Assembly: GCA_963978545.1 (NCBI GenBank)
Contig: OZ021725.1
Coordinates: 6,797,176-6,861,175 of the forward strand
Source: Linyphia triangularis
Taxonomy: Eukaryota; Arthropoda; Arachnida; Araneae; Linyphiidae
Reading direction: 5' to 3'
DNA length: 64,000 nt
In this document: positions 9,961 to 22,466 of the stretch, in pieces
Layout of the letters: the number at the start of each line of letters is the position of its first letter
Numbering within the stretch: position 1 is the stretch's first letter
Made by a program: the position numbers and the translations under genes
The notes under the pieces: generated by a model
Databases searched by the model: none
What the model saw: only the letters and a program-made list of their open reading frames with translations
Told to the model about the DNA's origin: nothing

Positions 9961-10902
9961 CAGGGTATCCCCTATGACAAGGATTTGAAAAGGATAAAGA
10001 GAAAAGCTTTCTTTTTAACCTATTATGAAAAGCTTTTGTAAAGGTTGGCAGTGAAAGGTTTTTAAAAGGTTTTCAAAGTAAACCCAATATTGCTAAGACG
10101 TGTCTGGCAACAAGTTTTTAAAAACAAGCCTCCATTTCTTCGATTGAGAGGGATCTCTTTTCGCCTTTTACTCGTTGTAAGAGTCAGTAAGTGCGTTATT
10201 TCGTAGTGGTATTGATTTTTTTTATATATTACTACTATAATATTATTAAAATTAAAACGAAATGTTTTATCAATGTATCATATTCGTAAGAAAATAGGCT
10301 TAATCTGTTATTTATACTTAGTACGCAATCTAAAAAGCGGCAACTAAATTATCACTTTTGTGGTTTTTGGGGGGGGGGGGGAGCTGTAGAATTTGTCATG
10401 GGAATTATTTATGAAAGAATTTTCTTATTAGTTTTTCAAAAAATGAATTCCTTTTTCTCATTCTGTATAATGGTTTGCTGCAATTCCCTAATCGCTAATT
10501 GCGCGTGGCACAAGTTTCCTAAATTTTTTTGTTTAGTTAAAATATTAATGTGCGGCCGATGTTTGAGGACACCAGTAGCTCGAACCAAGATCTTTGCCTT
10601 GTAAATAACAGTAACCACCGTTGAAATCAAATTGGAAAAGCTTGTTTTTGAACTCAAACATTTGGCAAATTGTTTTTGTGGGAGTTTTTGTCCTCATCAT
10701 TAAGTAAATAACATATATTAGGCTGTATATTGCAATCCCAATATCAAAAATGTTCGTATACAACAAAATCTTTTTATGGAAAAATCATGTATATTGAGTT
10801 GGGAGACTACAAAAGTTTTCAAAATCACAAAATGTTGCCTCTGGCTGGAATCTAGGCTGTTACCCCCAATTTATCACCAAAATATATGGCATGTGTATTA
10901 AC

Positions 10903-11220
10903 CCCTTGACATACAAATAAAATGCGCTTACAAATAAATGTGGATGATTTCAGAAATCACTGCTATACTGACTACCGCTTTCATTGCGCTTCTTTCTGTT
11001 TACTTGTTTGCTGATACGATTTTTTATCGGTACTATTGAGAGGGAGAAAGCATCTTCAACAGTCTAAACAAAACAGCATCGATGCATGACAGAAAGAGAT
11101 AATCTATTAATATAATGCCCAATGTTCATCAAAGCCAGTTCTTGACATCTCGGAGACGTGAAATTCTACAATGGCACATGAAATGAATGACGTCTCCGAG
11201 ATGTGATTGTATGTCAAGGT
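10903..11220. repeat. Short inverted-repeat element (MITE-like)
   Basis: The ends CCTTGACATACAA and TTGTATGTCAAGG pair. An inner pair GACATCTCGGAGACGT / ACGTCTCCGAGATGT (about 11146-11204) forms a second, perfect stem. No coding capacity. It probably is a small MITE; class unknown. Confidence 0.5.
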
Positions 11221-11757
11221 TTTGAGTTCGGGGATTTTAAATAAGTAAACAATGTCTTGTGCTTTAATTTATTGTACTTAACCTTTGTTGCCAACTATAT
11301 ATAGCACGTCCATAAATTTCCCATTTTGCATCCTTTTTCCTTTTCTATTTATTGCTATTCTTGAGCTGCTTTTTGCGTATCCACTTTCAATTGTTAAGAG
11401 CTATATTTGTACCTAAAAAGTGTGTTGACAAAATTTGGGTACTATTTCCAGATAAAAACTGGCGAATTGAAGCTCTAACTCATCCAAACAACCTTCAGAT
11501 AATTTATCATTCCTGTTAAAAATCATTATAGGGTTTGCAACCCTATAACAAACTGTTAACATTGCTTGCAATACATTTACACATCATTTAAACATGTAAA
11601 CATTTGGGCTTAGTGCCAACTGGTACATAGTTAAAGGAAGGCCAAATTTATTTTGTGTTGCTCATCATTTTTACTTTTTTAGAATGTTCAATAAGGAAAC
11701 TGCCAGCTTGTGAAAAATTGTAAGTAAATTAGAGAATATCATTTGGTCCATTAGTTT

Positions 11758-12022
11758 GTTTAAAAATTATGGTACTTTTCCGTTAAAGGGAGCTGTTGGC
11801 CATTTGTCTATTTTGTGTTTGGTGTTTGATTTGGGTAAAAAAATGTAACCATTTCAAAAACAAATTCAAACAAAAATTAACCATTATATAAAAGTTTTAT
11901 CACAAAAATGTTTAAAATTTTTCATTGAAAAGTACCATAATTTTTTTTTTTAAATCAAACACCAAACATAAAATAGGCAAATGGTCAATGGTGCCCTTTA
12001 ACAGAAAAGTACTAAAATTATA
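11758..12022. repeat. Hairpin with ~75-bp arms
   Basis: The left arm contains GGCCATTTGTCTATTTTGTG and GGTGTTTGATTT; the right arm contains AAATCAAACACC and AAATAGGCAAATGG. The arms are separated by about 110 bp of AT-rich sequence. No coding capacity. It is a palindromic MITE or a local inverted duplication. Confidence 0.55.
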
Positions 12023-12029
12023 ATTTAAG

Positions 12030-14340
12030 CTCATTTTCAATCAATAACACTAATATTTTTGGAAAATTAAATTAATCTTTTGTATGATGATTTTTATTTA
12101 ATTTACTTCTTAACCTCATAGACTAGACTCCTTCCTAACAAAGCAGAAGGGAAGGTAGGATATAATAATAAAAACTGAATGGGCTAAAGCAGGGGTTCTC
12201 CAACTTTTAACATTACGATCCACTTTTAAGAACCCTAATGTATAGCAACCCTCTTCTTCCTCTGTCAATATAATTTTTTGGAAGATAAGCAGCTCACATT
12301 TTTTCGAAAAAAGGTTTTATAGGATCCAAAAGGAACTTGTAAAGAAAAAATGTTTCATATTAAATATAATTTTGCTAGAAATATTTTCTAATAAGGTCTG
12401 TGTGAAAGACTTGCCACCCTCGGTTTGGAAAGTGCAACGATAATGTTTTATAAATAATACTTGCTTCGTTATAATACGTGTTATTTGGATATTCTCCAAA
12501 TTAAAAGAAATTAGCCAAGTAACATGTATTTCAAAAGTTGGAAGTGAATAATATTTTATCATATTTGGTACAATTCCATTATAGTGACCCTGATTGTCAC
12601 CAAATGTAGAACTAAATTACAACTACCATATGAAATTGATATTGAATTTAAAAAAAATTATGTTTTCCAGTGTGCTAAAAATATATTTTCTGATTACAAA
12701 TTGTATGTTTAGTAAAAATGGAGGATACTAAAGAAAAAAAAAATTATATGTATATATATAGAGATAGAATATTTCTCTATGTAAAAAACTGATAGTTTTG
12801 GTCCTGAAATTACACCTGAATGATTCAATTTAATTTGATATATCAATTAATTTTAATTAAATATTTTAAAACTATTTAATATTATAGCTATCATTTAATA
12901 AATGGTGTAGTCAGTTTAGGCATTCCAAATTTGGTGCATGTGGATTGCCCAAATTAGATTTGGGGGACACTAGAAAGGAGTGAATTTGACCTTGGTAATT
13001 TGAATAACAAAAGGCAAACTCATAGCTCTAGTTTCACTAGTTTGAGCCTAAAACTATATCAAACACTTAAAGGAATAATGGAAGCTGCAGCATGTTAAAC
13101 TTTTTGAGACCGCAATGAACTTATGTTGGCGTAGAATGCTGATAGTTCGGTTGTTGATATCTCGTTATTTACTTGGAATTCAAAACTATAAGGTGTAAGA
13201 TATTTTTAAATATATATATACAATAAGAGAATCAATAACTCATTAAAAAACTAAACTAAATGTATATTTGTTTATCTTCTCGAATACAATTTCAGTTTAA
13301 TTTATAGCAAATATTCTTTTCAAATTTTGTTTAAGTACGTTTTCTAATATTTTTTTAGAAATCTCTGCATTCTATGACTCAAAAGGTATCCGACTGCAAG
13401 ATACTACTACACAACTGAGAGCTATCTGCTGAAGTTTTAGGTAAGCTTCTTATTTTAACTTTTGTAAGTTTGCATACTTAAAAAAAAAAAAAAAAAATTC
13501 ACTGATCAAAGGCACCTACTTTCACCTAAAATGTGCTTACATCTTTTGTAGCATAAAGCACATATCGCATTATTCATTGACAACTCCTTAGCAATTTATT
13601 TCGCCTGTGTCTCGTTTTTCTGATAACTTGGCTTGATTGACTTATCCCTATTTTAACATTTTATACTCTCGGCTTGATATTCATTAAAAAAATTGTGTTC
13701 ATTTTTAAACTTTTCGGAGTGGTTTCTTATCGTTATTCTGAATTGAATTTATTCTTCTAACGTTTATTTTATCATTTAATAATTTTTTCCACTGTTTATA
13801 TATCAAAATATTTTTGAGTAACACATTCAAAGTATTTTTTTTTTTTAAAACTCTTTCAGGAGATGGGTACCAAATTACAGAGATAACTCATTCAAATTAA
13901 TAATCTTCTGATCATTTATAGCAACCTCATGAGAAAAACATTTCAGTTTCACGATAATTGCGCCAACTTTCAAACTTGGCAACTTATGGTACCCGTCTAC
14001 CAGAAGAGTACCATTTTCTTTCCTAAAATTTTATTACATCATTTCATAGTTTTTTGTTTTTTACATTTTGTAATTGGCGGATTAGTACTGCACTTCAGTA
14101 GCGTTATTATTCACAATTTATATTTTTACAATGTATGTTTTGAAAAAATGTAGACTTTTGTTCACTCTCATCATATACATGTACAGCCAAACTGAAAACT
14201 AATTATTTGATCATAGCGATAGGGTTGGGCGACTAATATGAAAGAAAAAACTAGTTATAAACTAAACATATCCATTTTTTAACAAATTGGAATGAAATTT
14301 AAAATGCCACGTTTTGCCGACATTCTAATCATGACCTTCC
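12030..14340. other. AT-rich interior, no gene recognised
   Basis: Contains a hAT-like terminal motif CAGGGGTTCTCCAACTTTT at 12191 without a convincing partner end, several homopolymer runs and short meaningless frames. I see no exon of the fibulin-like gene here. Confidence 0.4.
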
Positions 14341-14352
14341 ATCCTTTTTAAG

Positions 14353-14532
14353 GCTGACCAAACGGTATAGTGGTTAGCTTGCTAGCTTCTAGACCGCGAG
14401 GTTGCGTGTTCGAGTCCCGTGTTGGCATGGGTGTTTGTAAATGTATGTTGGCTTGTCTAATGACAAATGTTTCGGCGCATTATAGCCCTCGTGTTGCTGA
14501 CGGCGTCAGATAATCTGAAACCAACCAACCAA
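14353..14532 (+). mobile_element. tRNA-derived SINE, copy B
   Basis: Same family as copy A, with a B-box-like TGTTCGAGTCCCG (no extra C) and an (ACCAACCA)n tail. It is flanked by CCATCCTTTTTAAG (14339-14352) and CCATCCTTTTAAG (14533-14545), a target duplication differing by one T. Small differences from A and C (GTTAGCTTGC in the A-box region) place it in another subfamily. Confidence 0.9.
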
Positions 14533-14559
14533 CCATCCTTTTAAGCTATAGCCTGTGTT

Positions 14560-16590
14560 ATTAAAACATCATATGCACGGGTGTTATATAAAATCAATGT
14601 AAACACGTGTAATATAAACGTTAGAAATAAAATGTTAAAAATTCAATGCTAGTTTGTACTTTAAAATTTATGTTTTCTTGTCATGAAAACAGTTTTTGCA
14701 GCTTTAACTAAATATTTACTAGATTAAACTAAAATGCTTATGTTACTGTAATGATATAACATAAACACCGTTTATTGACGAATTTCAAATTGCCAAAATT
14801 TCATGAGAGCTTGAAAAAATTGGCAAAACCAACTATTCATTGTTACTCTCTGAGGAATCGTCTACTAAGTTGCTAGGTGTATTATGCGCTTAAGAAAGAA
14901 ATTTGCAGGAACATTGTTCCAACATCTAAAGAGTGAAGATTATTTCTAATCGTTAAAAGTAGGCTTTTTATTGGAAGCGTTTCAATGGGCATATTTAAAT
15001 TTATGCTTGGACTACAAGAAAGAAAATACTCTCCATCCAATATAATGGATCATTCAAATAAGGTGTATATTCTTAATGGACAAATGTCTTGTATTCTAGA
15101 AACTGAATGTAGTAAGCCTTAAAATTGTTCCCTTCTGAAGTGAAGCTATTGCTTTTTATTAATAGGAAAGCTTACTTATGAAATATCAAATTGTTATTGA
15201 ATTTTAAATTGTTTCTTTTTTCAGAGAGAAATGAATGTGATTCCCTTTAGTTTTCCTCAAGAATCTGTCTCCAGAAGTTTCTTGTCAGATACAGCAGATT
15301 AGTTAAGAAATATTTGTAACACATTGAAAATCATTTTTAAGTTATGTTTTTTGTATAAAATAAAAAAAGGTTTTTTTTTTTTATCTTTTTTTTTTTTATC
15401 TCTCTGTTTACTTTAAAATAAAGAATTATGTAAATTTTTTTTTCAATAAATATGTATTTTTAATAGTTTATAGTAATTCCTTGTAATACATTACTATTTT
15501 TTGCTGGTATTTGTGCAAGTTATGGGCCATTTATTGTTATGTATTTCGTGCATAGATCTGTTTAAAAGTCAATTTGAAAGTGTAAATGCAGTACGTTAAA
15601 TATTTCTATTCATATAACAGAATAAAAAGCATCAAAGTTGAAAGGAAGAAAAAAATTTACGACATATCCCATCGGTGCTTATTGTGACACTAAGTATTTG
15701 TATTGCATCAAGAAACACAGTATCCATGTAGGTGTATTGCCACATATCTTCCAGTAGGCAAGTCTACAAGGGCCATCTTAGTGCTTAAAAAGATTTGTAT
15801 CCATAGCTGACTAAAACCCTGCAGAGTTTATTTTTCACCTAGGCTTGCATGTTACAACAAAAACCATTTGATAGCACGAAAAATGATTCTTTACATGGTT
15901 AATATTCTCTGTCATAAACTTGAAATTTTTTTCTAAAAAAGGGTGTTTCCATCATTTCTAGGAAAGAAATTCAGCATGGTATGTGTTGATACTTTATTTT
16001 TTATAAAATATTTTAGACATCAAAAGCTTTAAATTTCTTACAATGCCAGTATACTTTGGAAATTGCAAATTCATTGAAATTTGTTTTTTCCAAAATGTTC
16101 TCAAACTTGTATATATTTAAAATATTCTAGGAAAAAAGACTGCTATATTTACAATTTTAATAGGTTCCATCTAGTAAAATATGAATCATTTGCAATTTTA
16201 CATTTAATTTCTAAATTACAAACTGAGTTATTATTGATGCCCTTAAAGAATAAGGAACAGATATAGCATAAGACATTTGGCAAATTTTTTCACTTGGCAT
16301 TTAGAAAATTCACCAGAATTAAAAATGCAGGAACTGAATTAAAATATAAATAACAAATTAAAGTAAAAACCGTTGGCAGAAACAGCACTTATTTGGGAAA
16401 AGTGCCCTATACTACAACTGTACCAAGAATAAGTTTAATTAAACAGCCACCAAATTTCAATAATGCAGTGTTAATCCATTTTCCAGACAATATTGCAACT
16501 CTCGCAATAAAATGCTTCTCTTTGACCCGAAAAACTCGGAATGTTTTCAGTATTACTTTATGAAGGAAATTCAATCTTTCCTCTATCTAC
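14560..16590. other. AT-rich interior, no gene recognised
   Basis: Poly-T and A tracts near 15370-15440. No EGF-type exon, no RNA gene and no clear repeat were seen. Frames of up to about 60 codons are present but show no motif. Confidence 0.4.
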
Positions 16591-16597
16591 CTTGAAA

Positions 16598-16955
16598 CAA
16601 CCTTAAAATGAAAAGGTTTACACACCCTTTAACTGTAAACCTTATAGCAACCTTATAACGAAAAGGTTTTCGTACCCTTTACATGAAAACCTTGTCGCAA
16701 GCTTGTTACGGCAAGGCTACGAAAAGGTTACTGTGAAACCTTGTCGCAAGCTTGTCGCGACAAGGTTACGAAAAGGTTACTATGAAAACCTTGTCGCAAG
16801 CTTGGTCGCGACAAGGTTACGACAAGCTTTTCAGGTGTAAACTAGGACCCTTTTTTTAGGCTTGTGAAAAGGTTATACCCTTGTCGTGACAAGCTTGCGA
16901 CAAGGGTGAAACCTTTTCGTTTATAGGGTTTACACAAGGTTTTGAAAAGGTTAAA
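16598..16955. repeat. Degenerate tandem repeat of AAAACCTTGTCGC motifs
   Basis: Successive blocks of GAAAACCTTGTCGCAAGCTTG and GACAAGGTTACGAAAAGG, then their reverse complements toward the right end. This is the counterpart of 9517-9960 and forms the right subterminal zone of the candidate 7.5-kb element. Confidence 0.75.
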
Positions 16956-17435
16956 ATGCTATCTGGGAAGTGTCCAAAAGGGGCGCCAATGTCCAGCTAT
17001 GTCTGGCTTCCAAGACAACTGGATTTATTATCCATTCTTCTGAGGAGAGATGTTTCTTTTGATCAGTGAGACACCGAGTCTACTCGTAGTAGAATTGACA
17101 CAAGAAGGGGAAGGGGGGGGGGGAGGAAAAGTCGTAAACTTTCGGAGTCCCTCCATGAATTTCTAGTGTGATGATACATAGCTTCATCACAGAATATTTA
17201 ATCATATTTTTACCTATTGAAATATCAATAGCACTTTAAAAACTAAGACTTTTTTGTACTTCCCTTTAGCTGTTCAGTTATTTAGATGATTTGGGGTACC
17301 TACATTGTTCACTTTTTTTATTGCAAAAAACAAATGTTTAATACAAAATAAAATATACTTAGCCCTTTGGCATCTAACCTTTGAAACTTGCAGTATAGTG
17401 CTGCCATCTATTGCATTGAGCGCAAATAAATTCCT

Positions 17436-17547
17436 CCCGAGATATATTCGGGTATAACAACACGAAGCAATCAAAAAAAAATTACCCCGAGTAATACTCG
17501 GGCGTGACATTTTGGAACACCAGTGCTGTGCCCGAGATTACCTCGGG
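17436..17547. repeat. Three 17-bp CCCGAG-N5-YTCGGG dyads
   Basis: Short palindromes at 17436-17452, 17486-17502 and 17531-17547 share CCCGAG, five variable bases and TTCGGG or CTCGGG, with start-to-start spacing of 50 and 45 bp. The surrounding sequence (17358-17566) begins TTAGCCCTTTGGCATC and ends near AGTTAAAAGGTTAA, which resembles a worn TTAA-type MITE. Confidence 0.6.
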
Positions 17548-17812
17548 CAGAACAGTTAAAAGGTTAAAAAGTACCAAGAAAGGCACTATGTCGAAAAATA
17601 GGTGTGGAAAAACAACAGCGTAGTATTAAAAATGCATACAGAAGTGTTTTCAGTACCACACAATCCGCAGTTTTGTCTATTGACGAATCCGGCCGCATGA
17701 ACTGTATATTTAAAATTCCACACCTGTCTCTCCTACACATTACTTGTCTCTTTAATCTGTCTCTCACTGTTTCGTAGTTATGCCACTAAGGTTGTAGATC
17801 CCTTTCTGAAAG

Positions 17813-17995
17813 GCCGACCAAACGGTGTAGTGGTTAGCGTGCTAGCTTCTAGACCGCGAGGTTGCGGGTTCCGAGTCCCGTGTTAGGCATGGGTGTTTGT
17901 AAATGTATGTTGGCTTGTCTAATGACGAAATGTTTCGGCGCATTATAGCCCTCGTGTTGCTGACGGCGCCAGATAATCTGAATACAACCAACCAA
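17813..17995 (+). mobile_element. tRNA-derived SINE, copy C, perfect 13-bp TSD
   Basis: Same family and subfamily as copy A (extra C in the B-box, TTAGGCATGGG). Perfect 13-bp duplications CCCTTTCTGAAAG lie at 17800-17812 and 17996-18008. The tail is ACAACCAACCAA. Confidence 0.92.
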
Positions 17996-18360
17996 CCCTT
18001 TCTGAAAGACCATGTCTTTAAGCTGTAGGTCCCGGCCTGATTAGCCGTCATTAAACACAAAAATAGATCGTTGAATCAACCGACCACAGTTCACCAGTTG
18101 AATATTTCCAAATTGTATCCCCTTCTTCTCTCTCTAAATTTTAAGGGGTATTTTTAAATCCAAAGGGTATTTTTTTAAATTAAAATTTTTTTACAACTAG
18201 CAAATTAAGTTGTTGTAGCAATTAGGTTGTTTTTTTTTACAAAACTAATAACTACAACTATAAAAACGATGCACGATCGCGATTTCGCGTATCAGAGCGA
18301 AACTATACTTTTTAAATGCTTACTAAAACACTTTATGGTTATAAACCTTAAACTAACTCT

Positions 18361-18612
18361 TTAACACTATGCCGTTCGGTGACACCACGTTGGTGTCCCC
18401 CGAAACTATCGGACAAATGCCAGCGACAACTCGAAAACGATTGAGCAAATGAAGGAGAAGTAAAACTTGACAATTTACGAGATTCCGAAAATCTCTAAAA
18501 AAAAAAACATTGGTGATAGGCGAAATGATCTGAACTTCTAAACCAGTCCTGTCGGCACCAAAAAAAAAAAAAAAAAGAATCCTGATTAAACTAGCGGACG
18601 ACATAGTATTAA
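18361..18612. mobile_element. TTAA-flanked MITE
   Basis: The ends TTAACACTATGCCGTTCGG and, inverted, TTAATACTATGTCGTCCGC make a terminal inverted repeat including the piggyBac-type TTAA. About 250 bp, no coding capacity, and an internal A-rich run at 18559-18575. Confidence 0.65.
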
Positions 18613-18619
18613 TTTCCTT

Positions 18620-19470
18620 TTCATGAATTCCCGCATAAGGTTACCTTTTTTTCCCTCTATTTTGTGCAAGAAGGCATGGTAAAAAGACGGCGAAATACAC
18701 TTAAATATGGAACGTACGAAATTACAATTGGAAATTGTGGGACGTCCCCTACAACCCACCTACTAATGATCCACGTGGTATCAGCAGCCTGTAAATGACT
18801 TCAGTCAGTCATTGGTCTGTGCGAAGCACCTTTGAACATGAATGAGCATGCGTAACTTGTGATTTTGGAGGGGTGATCCGTATGTGGCATTCCGTTGGAA
18901 AATAAACGAAAATTTGGCATTTTTTCAGAAAAGGAATCTATTTTCAAAGAAAAAAGACAGGGATGTAGCGTCGCCCTCCGCAAAACCACTAGGATGTTCT
19001 CTGATTTTGTAAAATGGAGGATTATTTTTAAAAATTTAGCCATGAGGTTATTTCTATGGGGTGAAACTGAAAAACCCTGTACTAGTAAATTGCTCTAAAG
19101 GACTAAATTAAATTTGTACGTACCGATGGATAAAAGTATGCAGAATATTAATAAACCACTACATTAAGTTCTCGAATTTTAAGTCCAAAGGGTAGGAGGT
19201 TCACAGTTTAAGTCACTTGGGAAAAGAATTTAAGAAAGTTAAAAGGAAGTCCTAGTAAGGATCCTTACGTCAATGCATATGCAGTGGCTCCATCTATTTT
19301 TGTCTTTTGCTACTATTTTAATTTTTATTTATATTAGATCGACATTAAGTGAAAACAATTTATGTCATTTCATTAAGTGATCTTTTTCGTTACTACTCAC
19401 CAAATTTCGAGGTTTTATGGAGAATGTGTAGTTTCTAAATGCACTGGGCTAGAAGATTTTAACATAGCGA
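18620..19470. other. Intron stretch, nothing recognised
   Basis: No exon, inverted repeat or tandem array identified between the TTAA MITE and the foldback copy. Confidence 0.4.
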
Positions 19471-19478
19471 GTATAGTA

Positions 19479-20139
19479 GACTGAGAAGGCGACTGCAACT
19501 TTTGGACCCCATCGAACATCATTCTGAATTGTTCATAGAAATCGGAGAAAAGTGAGTAGATTTCGAATCCACTGGTCTGCTGTGGTAAAAATGGCCGAAA
19601 CTGGTCCAAAATCGACTTCTAATAAGTTGAACTAAATCCACTTGCCAAATGCGCCATAACTTGCCAAACAATGAGCATTTTTTTTTTATTTGGTAACCCT
19701 CACTCTTTAATTTTCAATTAAGAAGGTTGCAGACGATTCGGATGTGTGGCTATGGCTTACTTGCATCTTTCGCAAATGAGCCAAATTGGCATTAAACATT
19801 ACGTCACTGATGACGTAACTGATGTCGCCAGTTTGGCTTACTTTTAAAATATACAAGTTTTCCGAGCCAGAGATCAGAAATCGTTTCCGCTTTTTCTCAT
19901 CGAAAATCAAAACGCAGTGGGTTGCCAGACGAAAAAGTTTGTTCTCTTTTTTGGCAAGTTATGACATATTTGTCAATCGGATTTTAGTTCAACTCATTCC
20001 AAATCGACTTTTGATCAGTTCCGGCCACTTTTGCCACGGCAGACCAGTGGATTCGTAATCTACTCATTTTTCTCCAATTTCAACAAAAAATCCAGAATGA
20101 TGTTCGATGGGGTCCAAAAATTGCAGTCGGCTTTCAGAC
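19479..20139. mobile_element. Foldback element F, copy 2
   Basis: 661-bp near-complete palindrome. The left arm begins GACTGAGAAGGCGACTGCAA and the right arm ends TTGCAGTCGGCTTTCAGAC. The arms pair through the TCGAACATCATTCTGAA, GCCATAACTTGCCAA and GATTCGTAATCTACTCA blocks. The centre is a CRE-like dyad ACGTCACTGATGACGT. A TA or CA flanks each side, fitting a TA-targeting family. The right end lies 97 bp from the donor side of EGF exon 11. Confidence 0.88.
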
Positions 20140-20236
20140 CATAGGAAATGATCTTCAATTGGACTCCCACTTAAATGAAAAACACCATACAAATCTCCCC
20201 AATCATGTCATAAAAGTGAAAAGATATCTCACTGAC

Positions 20237-20422
20237 CCACGCAGTTTCCTCGGTCATCGTGTTCCATGCCTTGACCACACACGATGACCTTGCAGGAGCC
20301 GTCCGACAGCAACTTCTGACCCGGCGGACACTGGACGCGGTCGCAGCGGAAAGAGCCCTGCAGGTTCCGGCACGCGAACCCGGTCCCGCAATTGTGACTC
20401 CCGAGCTCGCACTCGTCATCAT
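20237..20422 (-). CDS. EGF exon 11, atypical 8-cysteine module
   Basis: 62-residue module, phase 1-1 with acceptor ttatccag. The donor chosen is GTCAGT at 20236, which keeps the phase; a stronger-looking GTGAGA at 20232 would shift it. It opens D-D-D-E-C and has the calcium-site N in CRNLQGSFRC. After the normal six cysteines it continues C-K-V-I-V-C and 11 residues later ends N-C-V. The two extra cysteines look like a duplicated C5-C6 subdomain. The opening resembles fibulin-1 EGF3 (GIHNC...GSFRC...LQC). Confidence 0.85.
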
Positions 20423-20560
20423 CTGGATAATGCAAAAAATCAATAGAATACATTAGTCGGCAAGCTAAGTTGGCAAAAAGCATCTAAACGGATTTAATCC
20501 AACGCTCTCTCTTAAAATCTCACTAATTTTCATTGCCCATTAATTTATACCAACGTTTAA

Positions 20561-21282
20561 GGCGTCTTCTCACTTTAGGCACCTCGAAAATAGGCTATTT
20601 TCGCGATTTTTTTTCGAGGATTTTCGCAAACAATTATGGGATAAAATGGATCCTATATAATAAACACATCTTTCAAGTACAAGAAAAAAATTTATTTTTT
20701 TTATTTTTTTGAACAATTATTATAATAAAACAGCAGCATCGAAAAACCCGTGTAGAAATGTAATGTTGACGAAATTTCGGAAACTATCCGGCCGATTGTC
20801 ATGAAATTTGAATGACATATTCTTCATAGTTATGGCTATAGCGCATATCATCAGATTTTTGATATTCACGGAAATAACAAAATGGCGCACGTTTTTCAAA
20901 AAAGTAAAAAAAAAAAAAAAACGCGTTTTTTTACAGTTTTTTGTAAAAAAAAAAGTACTTCAAATCAAAATTTCAAAAATCTAATGATATGCGCTATAGC
21001 CATAACTATGAAGAATGTGTCATTCAAATTTCATGACAATCGGCCCGATAGTTTCCGAAATTTCATCAACAAGCCACGAACATTACATTTCTACACGGGT
21101 TTTTCGATGCTACTGTTTTATTATAATAATTGTTCAAAAAAATAAAAAAATAAAAATTTCTTGTACTTGAAAGATGTGTTTATTATATAGGATCCATTTT
21201 ATCCCATAATTGTTTGCAAAAATCCTCGAAAAAAAATCGCGAAAATAGCCTATTTTCGAGGTGCCTAAAGTGAGAAGACGCC
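20561..21282. mobile_element. Palindromic MITE with TTAA target, copy 1
   Basis: 722-bp element flanked by TTAA (20557-20560 and 21283-21286). The terminal repeat GGCGTCTTCTCACTTTAGGC pairs with its inverse at the right end, and pairing continues for about 330 bp to a short A-rich loop near 20900-20950. A second copy lies at 54246-54968. Short frames in each arm are mirror images of one another and are not regarded as genes. Confidence 0.88.
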
Positions 21283-21299
21283 TTAACTTAGATGTACTT

Positions 21300-21907
21300 A
21301 CTTCTCGATACTCTTCCCGACCATAGCTATATTGCGTGAAAAACTTTACGCCTTTTTACAGAGAAGCTTTGTTGGGATTTCACTTCTTTTTTTACGGTAC
21401 TAATTTTAAATTTATTACTTATTTGTGCACTAATGGATAGTTTTAAAATGTTTAGTGTTCATAGTTTTAAAACTTAGCTGAAAATTTCCTGGTTTTGAAA
21501 GGGTTAAATATATATCTTTTTTTTGGGTGCTTAATTATTATACAGTCGACCGTTGACAAACTTTTTGTTTGCGGTCAACTACGAGAACTATAGGATTAGC
21601 CGACTACTTTATTCCTTTAAATTTAAATTATTATTTGGTTTTAATATAGTTTAAAAAAACATTCTCAAAAAACGTCTAAGTAGCAGAGAATACGCCAAGA
21701 TTTTTTTTTTTTTTTTTTAAATCAATCAGTCCATGAAGAATTTATGCATTCAGTGTGAATGATGATGACATAAAATTATATTAAATAAATAGTCATTTAT
21801 CAGGTTTGCAAAAAAAGTCGGCAAAGGAAAAAAAATTCAACAATTGGTGATCAATTCGTAGCCGATAAAAGGTCGTCAAGCGATTGTATGATACGTAAGT
21901 GCCCTTA

Positions 21908-21946
<39 letters not shown>

Positions 21947-22460
21947 TCTTGATTTCAGGTGGTTCACGATGTGTTTTAGTATCTCCTTTGTATATATATA
22001 TATGCTAATAACTACTCTAGTATTCTAAGTTTTATAATTCTAGCTCCAATTGAAAAATATTAGAATAAAATATTTCGAACATCGCCTCTTTCATTGGATT
22101 TTAGGGGTAAAATCTCGATTAGGATATTTTTTCTTTTTTATATATGTTAAAACTTACAATTATACCTAATTTCATAGTTCTAGCTCTACTAGAAGTACCT
22201 TTGTTTAGTGAAGAGATTGTCCAAATATGCCCCTTTCTGCCGTTTTCGAATTTGATTATTTCGACAACCAATATAATTGGAGACTTCAAACTTACGGGTC
22301 TTTTTAAAGTAGCTAACAACTAACCGTAAAAACAAGTGCAGCTCTCAATTATACTGTAATGCGCTGATACGAGGGAGTCAAAATGCTGCTGAGTTGCTTC
22401 CAATAAAAGGTGTCTGTCAGTGAACTTGGCGGGTGCACTGCCTTGCACCTAGATGTATGC
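21300..22460. other. Intron stretch with (ATT)n at 21906-21946
   Basis: Contains an (ATT)13-type microsatellite and a poly-T run at 21703-21719. No exon or transposon end was recognised. Confidence 0.45.
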
Positions 22461-22466
22461 CTATTA

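Larger units (their letters stand above)
9505..16967. mobile_element. Candidate 7.5-kb inverted-repeat element
   Basis: The outermost bases CCCAGATAGCAT (9505-9516) and ATGCTATCTGGG (16956-16967) are inverted. Inside each end lies a zone repeating AAAACCTT-TC/GACAAGGTT motifs (9517-10085 and 16598-16955) in opposite overall orientation. The 6.5-kb interior is AT-rich and contains only short frames with no recognised transposase, a tRNA-SINE at 14353 and some hairpins. No target duplication was identified. It may be a large non-autonomous element or one with a decayed, intron-containing transposase; a chance pairing of two related smaller repeats is the main alternative. Confidence 0.5.

Noticed and set aside
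12189..12690. hAT element starting CAGGGGTTCTCCAACTTTT
   Set aside because: No matching right end or 8-bp duplication found; left as an unassigned fragment.
20259..20456. Plus-strand ORFs opposite EGF exons
   Set aside because: Antisense shadows of cysteine-rich exons; splice signals and EGF spacing exist only on the minus strand.
20882..21145. 87-codon ORF similar to one at 54502
   Set aside because: Lies in one arm of a palindromic MITE; the same frame appears from both arms, so similarity reflects repeat homology, not a gene.
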